From Planctomycetota bacterium (lineage in GTDB: Bacteria > Planctomycetota > UBA1135 > JADKAF01): a stretch of DNA of 62,311 bases. Positions 41,793 to 51,330 of this stretch are shown here, piece after piece. Positions within the stretch are counted from its first letter, which is position 1. Every line of letters starts with the position of its first letter. The stretch lies in assembly GCA_016793245.1 (NCBI GenBank), contig JAEUHW010000316.1, positions 1-62,311 on the forward strand, given 5' to 3'. A model generated the notes under the pieces. It was not told where the DNA came from. It worked only from the letters and a program-made list of their open reading frames with translations, and did no database searches. A program made the translations under genes and the position numbers.

Positions 41793-44686
41793 ACGAGCTG
41801 CACCCATTTGCGCAGGATCCACTCTGCGCAGAGGAGGAGGAACACCAGGAGGAGGACCCAGGCGTTGTCCCACAGCGGCTGGGGGGTCTCCTTACCGGTA
41901 GAACGCTGGATCGTCCCCGCACCGGTCAGACGCTCCAAGCGCGGACCGAGCTGGCTCGGCTCGAGGAGCTCCCCGCCGGTGCGGCGCGCGATCTCCGCGA
42001 GCAGCGCGGGATCGGGATCGAGCTCTTCGCTCTCGCGCTGCGAGGCGACGACCGAGAAGTCGGCGAAGGAGATCGGCAGCGCGCGCTCGTCGCGGTTCGC
42101 GCCGACCAGGAAGACGCGCCAGGAGCCGGGCTCGAGCTCTCCGGGGACCGTCGCGCGATAGAGGCGCGCGCCATCGCGCGAGGCGGTCGCCGCGGGAGCG
42201 CGCTCCAGGGCCAGCGACTTCGCCCAAGGTCCCGCGGGATCCGGAGGGAGCTTCTGGATCCAGGCTTCGACGCGCGGGGCGTTCTCGGGGATGCCCTTGT
42301 AGTCGGCGTCGATCGCGAGGCTGACGCGCACGGCGTCGCCGGCGCGATACTCGGGTTCGTCGACGGCGAGGCGCAGCGCGCGCACCGGATGCAGCAGCCG
42401 ATTCAGCGCGAGCCAGCGGATCGCGTTGCGGTACCAGCGCTCTTGGTGCACGTCGAGGTAGGGCATGCGCCAGAGCCACGTCGAGTCGAAGCCCTGCCAC
42501 ATCACGCGCCCGTCGCGGCCGATCTCGCGCACGGCGGCGAGCACGTCGAGGTTGCGGCGCTGCGTGCTGTCGCGATCGGCGCCGATGCGCAGCGACTTCG
42601 GATGGCGGAGCACCGCCTCCGAGCCGAGCTTCAAGTCGCCGACGCGGTAGAACCAATCGAGCGCGGGCAGTCCGGCGCCCTGCTTCTCGAAGAGCTGGAG
42701 GTTCACCTCGGGCTCGGGGAGGAGCCGCGCGATCTCGTGCGCGCGACGCTCTTGGCTCAGCTCGAGGAGCGGGCGGTACGGCTCTTCGATGACGCATTGG
42801 TCCGGCGGCACGCTGAGCAGCTCGACCGGCAAGAGCGACGCGAGCTCCGTGTTCGCGAAGAGGCGCGGCATCGAGAACGGACCCGCGATCGCGAGCAGGC
42901 CGCCGCCGTCGTTCACGAAGGCGGAGAGGCCGCGCAGGAAGTCCTTCTGCCCCTCGGCGTCGGGGGCCAGGTCTTCGGGTGCGACATCGCCCAGGATCAC
43001 CACGTGATAGCGCGGTTCGAGGTCGGCGCCATTCCGCGACGAACGGCCGAAGCGTCGCTCGGGGCTGTCGGGGCCGAGCTTCGCGAGGTCGACGATGTCG
43101 ATCGCGTCGGGATCCCAGTCGACGAGCTGATCGATGCGGCGCGGGAGCTGCTCCAACGGCCTCAGCGGGCGCGAGGGGCCCCCCGGAGCGCGCGGAGGGA
43201 ACTTCGTCGCCGCTTGGATCCCCGTCGCCGAGGTGAGGAAGATCTGCGTCACGATCTTCCGATCCGCGCGCTTCAGCATCTCGCTGAGGTAGCGGTAATC
43301 CCAGCGCGGGTCGCGCTCGATGTAGAGCACGCGCACGCTCGCGTCGCGGACGACGATCAGCGTGCTCACCTGGTTGTCCGTCGTGCGTTGCTCGTCGGCG
43401 AGCGCGCGCGCCGTGACATCGACGCGCCAGATGCCCGGCGTCAGCATCTCCTCGGGGCGGGAGTTGCTCGCGATCCCGTCCTTCGGCAGCGGCGGAAAGA
43501 CGAGCGTGGCCTTGCCCGAGCGCTGCGCGCCATCGCGGCCGAGCTCGGCTCGCGCGCTGGCTTGAAAGCTCTTCGCGCCTTCGCGCTCGTCGATGCGCTT
43601 CGCCGTGAGCTCGAGCTCGACGGCGGGCAAGCTCGCGTTCTCGTCGTAGCCCGTCGCGCGCGCGCCGATCTCGAGCGAGACCTGATCGCCTTCCAGGACG
43701 ACGCGCGGCGGCACGACGGCGAAGGAGAGCGAGAGGTTCCTCGGCGGCGACGGATCGCCGATCAGCACCGGATACACGCGCATCCCGGCGGCCGCGGCCT
43801 CGTTCGCCGCGGCGATCGGATCCGATTCCGCGTTGTGGCGACCATCGCTCAGCAGGAAGAGCTCGCTCATCTGCTCGCCGCTCCACGCGGCGAGCGAGCG
43901 CTCGAGCGTGCGCGCGAGGTCGGTGCGGCGGCCGTCGGGAGCCAGACCCTCGAGGGCGGCATAGAACTGCTCGCGCGAGAGCGGCTCTCCCGTGCGCACG
44001 GGCAGAGCGAGGGGGCTCGCGCTCTCCGCGAACGGCATCGCGAAGACCTTGTACTCATCGGCGAGGCGCGACAACGGGCTCGCGCCGAGCAAGGCGCGCG
44101 CGATCTCGTAGCGCGAGAGCTCCTCCGGCGCGCGTCCTTCGCCCGCGGTGCGCAGGGCGTCCGTGACATCGCGGCGGGTCGCGGCCTGCGGGTAGGCGTC
44201 CTTCGTCGCCATGCTGGCCGAGGTGTCGAGCAGCACCGCGACGCCGCGCTTCTCCTCGACGATGAAGTCCTTCTGCGTCTCGGGCCCGAAGAGCACGACG
44301 AGCACGATCAGCAGCGAGAGCGAGCGCAGCCCGGCGAGCCACCAGCGCCAGCGCGGCGACGCCACGGGCGTGTAGCGGTAGGTCGCCCAGGTGAAGCCGA
44401 GCAGGAGCGGCAGCAGGATCAGGAAGAAGAGCCAGCCCGGAGGTGCCGCCGAGAAGCCGTAGCGCTGCACTCCCTTGGGAGCCGCCTCCGCGCCGGTGGC
44501 ACCGGCTTCGACGTTGGCCGCGGCGTCGGCGGCCGCGTCGGCCGCGGGCTCGACGAGCGCGGAGAGCTCGCGCACTGCGCCGCTCGCGTCGGCGAGCAAG
44601 AGCACCCCGGCTGCGAACGCGAGTGCCAGCGCCGTGAGCGAACGCGAGCGGAGCCTTCGCAGGAGCGCATCGTTCGAGAGCGTCAT
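41789..44686 (-). CDS. VWA-domain membrane protein with GATase1-like region
   Basis: The product is 965 residues from ATG 44686, overlapping the BatA gene stop. Membrane helices are seen near 14-32, 84-98 and 120-134. The VWA domain follows with the MIDAS pattern at D154-x-S156-x-S158 (VAVLLDTSASM) and ELFLLSDGRHN. A beta-sandwich region comes next, then a class I glutamine amidotransferase-like Rossmann fold (VRVLYIERDPRWDYRYLSEML... YHVVILGDVAPEDL... FVNDGGGLLAIAGP) without a recognisable catalytic Cys. The last helix is at the C-terminus (DNAWVLLLVFLLLCAEWIL). VWA plus degenerate GATase in one chain is common next to BatA in planctomycetes and Bacteroidetes. Confidence 0.88.
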   Translation of the reverse strand: MTLSNDALLRRLRSRSLTALALAFAAGVLLLADASGAVRELSALVEPAADAAADAAANVEAGATGAEAAPKGVQRYGFSAAPPGWLFFLILLPLLLGFTWATYRYTPVASPRWRWWLAGLRSLSLLIVLVVLFGPETQKDFIVEEKRGVAVLLDTSASMATKDAYPQAATRRDVTDALRTAGEGRAPEELSRYEIARALLGASPLSRLADEYKVFAMPFAESASPLALPVRTGEPLSREQFYAALEGLAPDGRRTDLARTLERSLAAWSGEQMSELFLLSDGRHNAESDPIAAANEAAAAGMRVYPVLIGDPSPPRNLSLSFAVVPPRVVLEGDQVSLEIGARATGYDENASLPAVELELTAKRIDEREGAKSFQASARAELGRDGAQRSGKATLVFPPLPKDGIASNSRPEEMLTPGIWRVDVTARALADEQRTTDNQVSTLIVVRDASVRVLYIERDPRWDYRYLSEMLKRADRKIVTQIFLTSATGIQAATKFPPRAPGGPSRPLRPLEQLPRRIDQLVDWDPDAIDIVDLAKLGPDSPERRFGRSSRNGADLEPRYHVVILGDVAPEDLAPDAEGQKDFLRGLSAFVNDGGGLLAIAGPFSMPRLFANTELASLLPVELLSVPPDQCVIEEPYRPLLELSQERRAHEIARLLPEPEVNLQLFEKQGAGLPALDWFYRVGDLKLGSEAVLRHPKSLRIGADRDSTQRRNLDVLAAVREIGRDGRVMWQGFDSTWLWRMPYLDVHQERWYRNAIRWLALNRLLHPVRALRLAVDEPEYRAGDAVRVSLAIDADYKGIPENAPRVEAWIQKLPPDPAGPWAKSLALERAPAATASRDGARLYRATVPGELEPGSWRVFLVGANRDERALPISFADFSVVASQRESEELDPDPALLAEIARRTGGELLEPSQLGPRLERLTGAGTIQRSTGKETPQPLWDNAWVLLLVFLLLCAEWILRKWVQLV

Positions 44687-47052
44687 CGCGTGCGACTCCG
44701 CGAGAAGACCATGTTCAGCAGCGTCTCCGCGAGGAGGAAGATCAGCACGATCCAGAGCAGGAAGCGCGTCGCCTCGGCGGTCGCTTCGGCTTCGCTCTGC
44801 GTCGCTTCGCCCGCGGCTCGCAGCGCGAGCTCGGGGAAGCGCTGCGCGAGCGCGTCACCCGTTTCGTATTCGAGCCGCCCTTCGTCGGCGTCGACGTTCT
44901 TCGCGAAGTAGAAGCTCTCGCTCGCGCCGGGGCCGAAGCCCGCCGTTCCGACGGGCGGCTCCGCGACGAGGCGCCAGATGCCGGGCGTCTCCGCGCGCGC
45001 GTCTTCGCCTTCGTCCATGACGGGCGGGATCGGGAAGCGGCCGCTGCTGGCACCCGAGCGCTCTGCGGCGAGCTCGACGGAGCGCTGCACGGGATCGATG
45101 AGCTCGAGCTCGCGCGGCTCGTACGCGGTGCTCCACTGGATCGACTGACCCACGCGCAGCGTGCTGGGCGGGAGCGCCGGACGAACGAGCTCGTCGAAGA
45201 GATCGTGCAGCAGGAGGATCGCGGTGCGGTCCTGGCGCCAGAGCTCGGTCCACGCGAGCGACGCGGTGGTCGTGATGCAGACCACGCGCCCGCTGCCGAA
45301 GCGACGCTCGACCAGGAACGGCCACTTCTCGAAGTCGTCGTAGCGCGCGCCGACGCGCACCAGCGGGTCCGCGGCGGGCTCGAGCTTCGCGAACGCGAAG
45401 ATCGCGGGGCCTCTCACCAGCGGCTGCGCGCTCGGCGCGCTCATGCCGCGAAACGCGGGGTAGGTGAAATCCACCTCGCCGATGCGGAAGTAGTCGAAGC
45501 TCGGATCCGCCGCGCGAGCGATGCCGCTCAGCTTGCCCGGCAGCAGCGAGAGCTCCGCGGCGGCTTCGCCCGCATCGCCCAGCACGCTGGCCGGCGCGCG
45601 CAGCATGGCTTCGTAGTCGGCCGCGGCCCGCGCGTCCGCCGCGGGCGTACCGAGGGCCAGGCGCTCGCCGAGGAAGAGGGCGAGGCCTCCGCCGCGCGCG
45701 ACGAAGGCGCCGAGGTTCTCGATGCCGGCGAGGCGCGCCTCGGGAGGCACGTCGCAGAGCGCGATCGCGCGATAACGCGCGAGCTCGTTCGGGCTCCGCA
45801 AGCGCTCGCGGAAGTTCTCCCAGGAGAGGACCTCGGAGCGGAAGCGGCCGAGGCCTCCGTCCTCGAGCTCGAAGCTCAGGTACTGCCGCAGCAGCTCCGC
45901 CGCGTCGCGCTCGTAATCGGCGCCGCGCGACGCGGGTCGACCGTTCACGAGCAAGACCGCGGGGGCTTCGAGCGCTTCGACGACGAGGCCGCGCGCGTTG
46001 TCGACCTCGATGTCGCCGGCGCGCGAGCACGAGAGCTTCACCTCGAGCGCGTGTTGTCCCGCCGAAGGCAGGTTGAACCACACCGTGCGCGTCGCGGTCT
46101 CGTCGGCGGCCAGCGCGAAGCCGCTCTCGGCGACTTGGCGCAGACCGTCGATCCAGAGCGAGAGCTCGACGTTCGAGACCGGATCGGGGCCGCGGTTCTC
46201 GACGCGCACGGCGACGGCCAGCGGATCGCCGACGGCGACGGCTTGATCGACGGAGAGCTCCGCGATGAGCACGTTGCTCGCGATCTCCTTCGGTCCGAGG
46301 CCCAGCGCTTCGACGCGCACTTGCGCGCCGACCAGCTCGCGTACGGCCGAGGCGACGGCGGAGCGCGTCGGCGCGGCGGCGCGCACCGCGGCGCTGGCCG
46401 CTTCCGCGCTCTCGGCGAAGTTCGCGCGCTGCAGATCCGAGAGGAGCAACACGCGCTGGCGGCGCACGAGGGCGGACCCGCTGCGCTTCTCCACCTCGCG
46501 CACGGACTCCACTTCTTGCATCGCGAGCCGCAGCGCTCCGGCGAGATCGCATCCGCCGCTGCCCGGTCCGCGGTAGCGCTGGAGCGCGCGCAGGTTGTTG
46601 CGACCCGCGACGCGCGGGTGCTCGTCGGCGAGGATCGCGGTCACTTCGCCGCCCGCGCCGATGACCTCGGCCGCGGCCTTCTCCGCCGCTTCGAGCGCGC
46701 CGTCCCAGAGGCTCCGTTCCGCGCCGCTCTCGCGGTGCGCCATCGAGTAGGACGCATCGATCACGAGCACGAGGTGCTCGCTGGAGACCCCTCCGCCGAG
46801 CGCGCCGCCGACGTCCTTCACGAAGAGCCGCGCGAGGCCGAACGCGAGCAGCGCCACCGCGAGGCAGCGCAAGAGGAGCAGCAGCAGGTTCTGCAGGCGC
46901 ACGCGCCGCCGCGTGCGCTTGTGCGCCGCGAGCAGGAAGCGCATCGCGCCCCACGGGACCTTCTGGAACCGCTGGCGGTTCAGCAGATGGATGATGAGCG
47001 GCCCTAAGAAGAGCAGCGCTCCGACGGCGAGCAGCGGATGGAGGAAATGCAC
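44683..47052 (-). CDS. BatA/VWA-domain membrane protein
   Basis: The product is 789 residues from ATG 47052, seven bases after the DUF58 stop. The N-terminus is the BatA/aerotolerance motif: MHFLHPLLAVGALLFLGPLIIHLLNRQRFQKVPWGAMRFL. A second membrane helix (LLLLLLRCLAVALLAFGLARL) and a VWA domain with complete MIDAS (VLVIDASYSM, D99/S101/S103; VLLLSDLQRAN) follow. A CARDB-like beta domain (DPLAVAVRVENRGPDPVSNVELSLWIDG) and a GATase-like region (LLVNGRPASRGADYERDAAELLRQ... FVARGGGLALFLGE) come next, and the last helix is at the C-terminus (FLLWIVLIFLLAETLLNMVF). Its overlapping neighbour has the same general order, so the pair may form a heterodimer. Confidence 0.9.
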   Translation of the reverse strand: MHFLHPLLAVGALLFLGPLIIHLLNRQRFQKVPWGAMRFLLAAHKRTRRRVRLQNLLLLLLRCLAVALLAFGLARLFVKDVGGALGGGVSSEHLVLVIDASYSMAHRESGAERSLWDGALEAAEKAAAEVIGAGGEVTAILADEHPRVAGRNNLRALQRYRGPGSGGCDLAGALRLAMQEVESVREVEKRSGSALVRRQRVLLLSDLQRANFAESAEAASAAVRAAAPTRSAVASAVRELVGAQVRVEALGLGPKEIASNVLIAELSVDQAVAVGDPLAVAVRVENRGPDPVSNVELSLWIDGLRQVAESGFALAADETATRTVWFNLPSAGQHALEVKLSCSRAGDIEVDNARGLVVEALEAPAVLLVNGRPASRGADYERDAAELLRQYLSFELEDGGLGRFRSEVLSWENFRERLRSPNELARYRAIALCDVPPEARLAGIENLGAFVARGGGLALFLGERLALGTPAADARAAADYEAMLRAPASVLGDAGEAAAELSLLPGKLSGIARAADPSFDYFRIGEVDFTYPAFRGMSAPSAQPLVRGPAIFAFAKLEPAADPLVRVGARYDDFEKWPFLVERRFGSGRVVCITTTASLAWTELWRQDRTAILLLHDLFDELVRPALPPSTLRVGQSIQWSTAYEPRELELIDPVQRSVELAAERSGASSGRFPIPPVMDEGEDARAETPGIWRLVAEPPVGTAGFGPGASESFYFAKNVDADEGRLEYETGDALAQRFPELALRAAGEATQSEAEATAEATRFLLWIVLIFLLAETLLNMVFSRSRTR

Positions 47053-47059
47053 GCGCGCG

Positions 47060-47977
47060 CTACCTCTTCGCTCGCAGGCGCGAAGCGCGCTTGCCCAGGT
47101 ACGCGACGAGGCACTTGTCGAGCGTCGAGTCCGTCTGCGCGTGCACGAGGTCCACTTGGTTCGTCGCGCACGCCTTCCGCAGCTCTTCGCGGTGCTGGCC
47201 GAACTCGGCGAGATAGGCCTCGCGGATCGCCTTCGGATCGACGAGGAGCTTCGGCAGCTCCTCCAGGCCCTCGAAGCGCGTCATGCGCTCGAAGGGGAAC
47301 TCGACTTCGTCGCGGTCCAGCACGTGGAACAAGATCACCTCGTGGCCGCGGTAGCGCAGTTGCTCGATCGCGCGCAGGATCCGCGGTACGTCTTCGAAGA
47401 AATCGGAGACCAACACGGCGATGCCGCGCTTCGTCGCGCGATCCGCCATCTGCTCGACGGCCGTGGCGATGGCCGTCTGGCCTCCCGGCTGTACGGCTTC
47501 GAGCACTTCGCAGATGGTCTGCAGCTGCCCGCGCCCATTGCTGGAGGGCACCATGCGCTCGACGCCGTCTCGATAGAGCGCGACGCCGACGGCGTCGCGC
47601 TGGCGCAGCAGGAGATGCGCCAAGCCCGCCGCGACCCACGTCGCGTAGCTCCACTTCGTGATCGTCTCGCCGTCCTGCGTCGAGCCGTAGGCCATCGACT
47701 CGCTGGCGTCGACGAAGAGGTGACAGGTGAGGTTCGTCTCCTCTTCGAACTCCTTGATGTAGAAGCGATCGCTCTTCGCGAAGACCTTCCAGTCGACGAA
47801 GCGCACGTCGTCACCGGGGACGTATTCGCGATGCTGCGCGAAGTCCACGGAGACCCCTCGGTACGGGCTGCGATGCATCCCGGCGATGAAGCCTTCGACC
47901 AAGTAGCGCGCTTTCAGCTCGAGGCGTGCGAGCCTATTGAGCACCCGAGGATCCAAGAACCTTCGGAAGTCCGCCAT
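47060..47977 (-). CDS. DUF58 domain protein
   Basis: The product is 305 residues from ATG 47977. The start fits the family ([46 protein letters not shown]), so the 44-bp overlap with the end of moxR is probably genuine. [24 protein letters not shown] is the DUF58 signature. A VWA-like fold follows with MIDAS D90-x-S92-x-S94 ([13 protein letters not shown]). DUF58 proteins act with MoxR ATPases in complex assembly or metal insertion; the client here is unknown. Confidence 0.93.
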   Translation of the reverse strand: MADFRRFLDPRVLNRLARLELKARYLVEGFIAGMHRSPYRGVSVDFAQHREYVPGDDVRFVDWKVFAKSDRFYIKEFEEETNLTCHLFVDASESMAYGSTQDGETITKWSYATWVAAGLAHLLLRQRDAVGVALYRDGVERMVPSSNGRGQLQTICEVLEAVQPGGQTAIATAVEQMADRATKRGIAVLVSDFFEDVPRILRAIEQLRYRGHEVILFHVLDRDEVEFPFERMTRFEGLEELPKLLVDPKAIREAYLAEFGQHREELRKACATNQVDLVHAQTDSTLDKCLVAYLGKRASRLRAKR

Positions 47978-49028
47978 GGTCCAGGTGCTCCGTCTTGTTC
48001 GGGTCGATCTCCTTCAGCAGGCGATCGACGATCACGTCCGAGGTGATGCCCTCGGCCTCGGCGTGGAAGTTCGTGACGATGCGGTGGCGCAGCACGGGAT
48101 GTGCGACGGCGGCGATGTCCGCCGGCTCCACGTGGGCGCGACCTTGGAGCGCGGCGCGGGCCTTCGCTCCGAGCACGAGGAACTGCGACGCGCGCGGACC
48201 GGCGCCCCAGCTCAGCCACTCCTTCACGGAGGGTAGCGCGCCGGCGTCCTTGCCGCGGACGCGCGTCGCGCGCGCGAGGCGCAGTGCGTAGTCGATCGCG
48301 TGGTTCGAGACCACGACGCCGCGCACGAGCTCCTGGATGCGCAGGATCTCCTGCCCCGTCAGCACCTTCTGCAGCTCTACGTGGCTCTGCTCGGTGGTGA
48401 GGCGCAGGATGCGGCGTTCCTCGTCGAAGGCCGGATAGTCGACCTGGATCAGGAACATGAAGCGGTCGAGCTGCGCTTCCGGGAGGGGATAGGTGCCCTC
48501 CTGTTCGATCGGGTTCTGCGTCGCGAGGACGAAGAACGGCTGGTCGAGCTGGTGCTTCCGGCCGCCGGCCGTGACCTGATACTCCTGCATGGCCTCGAGG
48601 AGCGCGGACTGCGTCTTCGGAGGCGTGCGGTTGATCTCGTCGGCGAGCAGGACGTTGGCGAAGATCGGTCCCGGCAGGAAGCGGAACTCGCGGGCCCCCG
48701 TGGACTTGTTCTCCTGGATCACCTCGGTGCCGGTGATGTCCGAGGGCATCAGGTCCGGAGTGAACTGGATGCGCTTGAACGAGAGATCGAGGACGCGGGC
48801 CACGCTGGAGACGAGCAGCGTCTTCGCGAGGCCCGGCACTCCGACCAGGAGGCAGTGGCCGCGGCTGAAGAGGGCGATCAGGAGCTCGTCGATGACGGAC
48901 TCCTGCCCGACGATCACCTGGGCGAGCTCGCGCTTCATGCGCTGGTAGGCATCGCGGACCTTGCCCAGGTCGGCGACGCCGGGGGGCGCACTCGCAGGCG
49001 CGCCGGCGCCGGACGCTGCGTCAGACAT
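47934..49028 (-). CDS. MoxR-family AAA+ ATPase
   Basis: The product is 364 residues from ATG 49028. An ATG at 49064 would add 12 residues without family similarity. Walker A is GVPGLAKT (63-70) and Walker B VLLADE (125-130). Sensor/arginine regions include [28 protein letters not shown], typical of MoxR. The C-terminal lid has [30 protein letters not shown]. It is the first gene of a ten-gene minus-strand cluster. MoxR ATPases remodel VWA-containing partners, and three such partners follow directly. Confidence 0.95.
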   Translation of the reverse strand: MSDAASGAGAPASAPPGVADLGKVRDAYQRMKRELAQVIVGQESVIDELLIALFSRGHCLLVGVPGLAKTLLVSSVARVLDLSFKRIQFTPDLMPSDITGTEVIQENKSTGAREFRFLPGPIFANVLLADEINRTPPKTQSALLEAMQEYQVTAGGRKHQLDQPFFVLATQNPIEQEGTYPLPEAQLDRFMFLIQVDYPAFDEERRILRLTTEQSHVELQKVLTGQEILRIQELVRGVVVSNHAIDYALRLARATRVRGKDAGALPSVKEWLSWGAGPRASQFLVLGAKARAALQGRAHVEPADIAAVAHPVLRHRIVTNFHAEAEGITSDVIVDRLLKEIDPNKTEHLDHGGLPKVLGSSGAQ

Positions 49029-49057
49029 GTGGGGAACACCTCGCGAGGACTGGGGAT

Positions 49058-49080
49058 GGGCCAAAGTACGTCCTTGGCCC
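49058..49080 (-). terminator. Hairpin between the PQQ gene and moxR
   Basis: GGGCCAA (49058-49064) and TTGGCCC (49074-49080), a perfect 7-bp stem with a 9-nt loop. It lies 104 bases past the PQQ gene stop and 30 bases before moxR. It may end the upstream transcript or act in the moxR leader. The 155-bp gap shows no clear promoter. Confidence 0.35.
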
Positions 49081-49183
49081 TCCGGGAGTTACCGAGAACC
49101 TGGTTCCGTGGCGCGGGATGGAGAAAGGACCCGCGATCGGGCGCACGCAGGGATTCGGTCGTCCGCGCGCTCAGGTTGCGCGA

Positions 49184-51325
49184 TCACGGGCGGCGAATCC
49201 AGCAACTCAACCCTTCCGCCCCGAGGACAACGATTCCCGATCGGAATGCGGCCACGTTGCCGAAGACGCGCCGCGTGGGCAGCGGCACCCCGGTCGCGGG
49301 TGAGAGCGGGGTGCGAGCGCGGAAGGTCGCCAGGAAATCGCGCGCGCAGTCGAAGACGTAGAGGTAGCGGTCCGTGCTGAGCACGAGCTCGGCGCCGTTC
49401 GCCGCCGGCACGTAGAGCAGATCTTCTTCGTAGCTGCCCGTGTCGCCGCTCGTCCGCCAGCGGGCCTCGAGGGGGGCGCCGGCTTCCGGCGAGGCCGGCG
49501 CGAGCTCGAGCTCGGCGACTTCGCGCCAGTGCGGTGTGCGCACATAGAAGTAGTGTCGCGCGCCGCTCGAGACGAGATGCGCTTCGAGCGCGCCGCGCGC
49601 GAGCGGCGGGCAGAGGAAGAGCTCGCTCGCCCGGGTGGCTCCGCACGGGAGCTCGCGCCGCAGCGCGTAGAGGAAGTCCGCGTCCTGCGGTCCGCAGAAG
49701 AGCCCTTGGCGCGTGACCAAGGGGTCGCTCGTCGACCAGCGCGGCCCCGCTTCGCGGCTCCGCGCCGTGAGCAGCATCCAGGCCGCGGCGCCGTCGAGGG
49801 CGTCGCAGGCCGCGAGCACGCCCAGGTTCGTGGAGACGAAGACGAGGCCGTCGGAGTAGACCGGAGCCGAGGTCGGCAGCGTGCCTCCGCTCGAGCGGAA
49901 GGAGCGCGAGCTCTGCGTGCGCACCGGCGCGCCTTCGCAGAGCCGGCGGACCCAGAGCGGCTCGCCGCTCGCGCGATCGCAGCACCAGAGCTCGAGGCGC
50001 TCCTTGCCGCCGCTCGTGCGCCGCGCGACCGCGAAGACGCGCCGATCGACGACCAGCGGGAACGGCTGGAACACCGGCGCGGCATCGCCGCTCGCCAGCG
50101 GTGGACCGACCGGGCGCGGAGCCGCGCCGGCTCGATGGAGGACTCCGCCGGCGAGAGCCCAGCTCAGCGTCGTGCTCGCGGCGGTACCCTCGCCGCGGCG
50201 GAAGCCGAGAAGAAGGCCTCGCGCGTCGTCGTGCACCGCGACCACCTCGTTCCCGACCGTCGCCGGGCGGCGGCGGAGGACTCCGAGTGCCGGCGGCGCG
50301 TCTTCGTCGCGCGGCGCCACCCCGAGCGCCGCGCAAGCGGCGTCGAGATCGAGGCGCTCCTCGCGGCGCCCGCCCTCGATCTCGAAGCGGTAGAGGAAGC
50401 GGCGATCCTGGACCCACACCGCATCCGCCGTGAACGCGGGGCGCAGATCGGTCTCGAGCGCGCGCGGTCCTCGGGCGCGGATGCCGCGATCGGAAGAGAG
50501 GCGCCGGCGCTCGTGATCGGGATCGAGGGCTTCACACCACGCGAACTCGAAGCGCGAGGGCTCGCTCGAAGCCAGCGGGAGGGCGAGGCCGAGGGCGCCG
50601 CGCGCGCGCTGGCTCCACGCGCCGAAGTCGAGACCTTCCGGCCCCGCGGCCTCGGTCGCCATGGAGTGGAGGACCGCAACCTCGTGCGCGGCCGCCGGAC
50701 TCTCGAGCACGGCGGCGCACGCCGCGGAGCGCGGCGCCAGCGTGCGCCGTGCGCTCTCGAGAGGACCGGCGTGAAGGCGCGCGCGCCGATAGAGGGCGGC
50801 GGCCGCCAGCGCGTCCCCGGCGACCCAGCGTTCGTCGCCTGCCCGGCGCAGCGCGGCCACGGCCAGAGGCGTCGCGGGGGAGCGACGCTCGATCTCGGCC
50901 AGAGCCTCGGCGCCGAGGGGCGGCGCATCGGGAGGCCAGGTCGGGGCCGGCGAGCGCTGCTGCCAAGCTTCGCGCAGCGCTCGATCGGCGCCGGCGAAGA
51001 GGTGCGGCAGCGCTTCGCGAGGCGAGAGAACCAGGCGCTCGTCGAACGCCACGAGCTCGTCTTCCGGACCGAACGCCACGAGCTCCAGGGCCTCGCGCGC
51101 TTCGCGCAGCGCTCCTTCGGCGAGTGCGGCGCGGAGCGCCGCGAGCGCTTCTCCGCGCTCGAAGGAGAGCGGCAGCAGAAAGGTCTGGTTCCGGAGGTCG
51201 CCTTCCTCGCCCGCGGGGGTGCTGGCCGCGTCCTGTCCTCGGGCCCTCGGCGGGGAGCACAGCAGCGCCGCGATGCCGACGACACCCACGGCGCTGCGGC
51301 GCGCGAGCTCGAAGAGGAGCTTCAA
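49184..51325 (-). CDS. Secreted PQQ-like beta-propeller protein
   Basis: The product is 713 residues from ATG 51325. A signal peptide (VGVVGIAALLCSPPRARGQ) leads to a helical N-terminal part (LAALRAALAEGALREAREALELVA). Propeller blades follow (AVWVQDRRFLYRFEIEGGRRE; RLELWCCDRASGEPLWVRRL; GLVFVSTNLGVLAACDALDGAAAWM; LVTRQGLFCGPQDADFLYALR; LVLSTDRYLYVFDCARDF). The order of segments and phrases such as STNLGVLAACDALDG match the giant protein at 37197-41792, so they are paralogues. No redox cofactor motif is seen. It probably has its own transcript upstream of moxR. Confidence 0.85.
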   Translation of the reverse strand: MKLLFELARRSAVGVVGIAALLCSPPRARGQDAASTPAGEEGDLRNQTFLLPLSFERGEALAALRAALAEGALREAREALELVAFGPEDELVAFDERLVLSPREALPHLFAGADRALREAWQQRSPAPTWPPDAPPLGAEALAEIERRSPATPLAVAALRRAGDERWVAGDALAAAALYRRARLHAGPLESARRTLAPRSAACAAVLESPAAAHEVAVLHSMATEAAGPEGLDFGAWSQRARGALGLALPLASSEPSRFEFAWCEALDPDHERRRLSSDRGIRARGPRALETDLRPAFTADAVWVQDRRFLYRFEIEGGRREERLDLDAACAALGVAPRDEDAPPALGVLRRRPATVGNEVVAVHDDARGLLLGFRRGEGTAASTTLSWALAGGVLHRAGAAPRPVGPPLASGDAAPVFQPFPLVVDRRVFAVARRTSGGKERLELWCCDRASGEPLWVRRLCEGAPVRTQSSRSFRSSGGTLPTSAPVYSDGLVFVSTNLGVLAACDALDGAAAWMLLTARSREAGPRWSTSDPLVTRQGLFCGPQDADFLYALRRELPCGATRASELFLCPPLARGALEAHLVSSGARHYFYVRTPHWREVAELELAPASPEAGAPLEARWRTSGDTGSYEEDLLYVPAANGAELVLSTDRYLYVFDCARDFLATFRARTPLSPATGVPLPTRRVFGNVAAFRSGIVVLGAEGLSCWIRRP

Positions 51326-51330
51326 GCCGC

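Noticed and set aside
41237..44911. Open frame of about 1220 codons on the plus strand
   Set aside because: Antisense to the VWA and PQQ genes; arginine-rich, no recognisable domain, while the minus-strand proteins have clear motifs.
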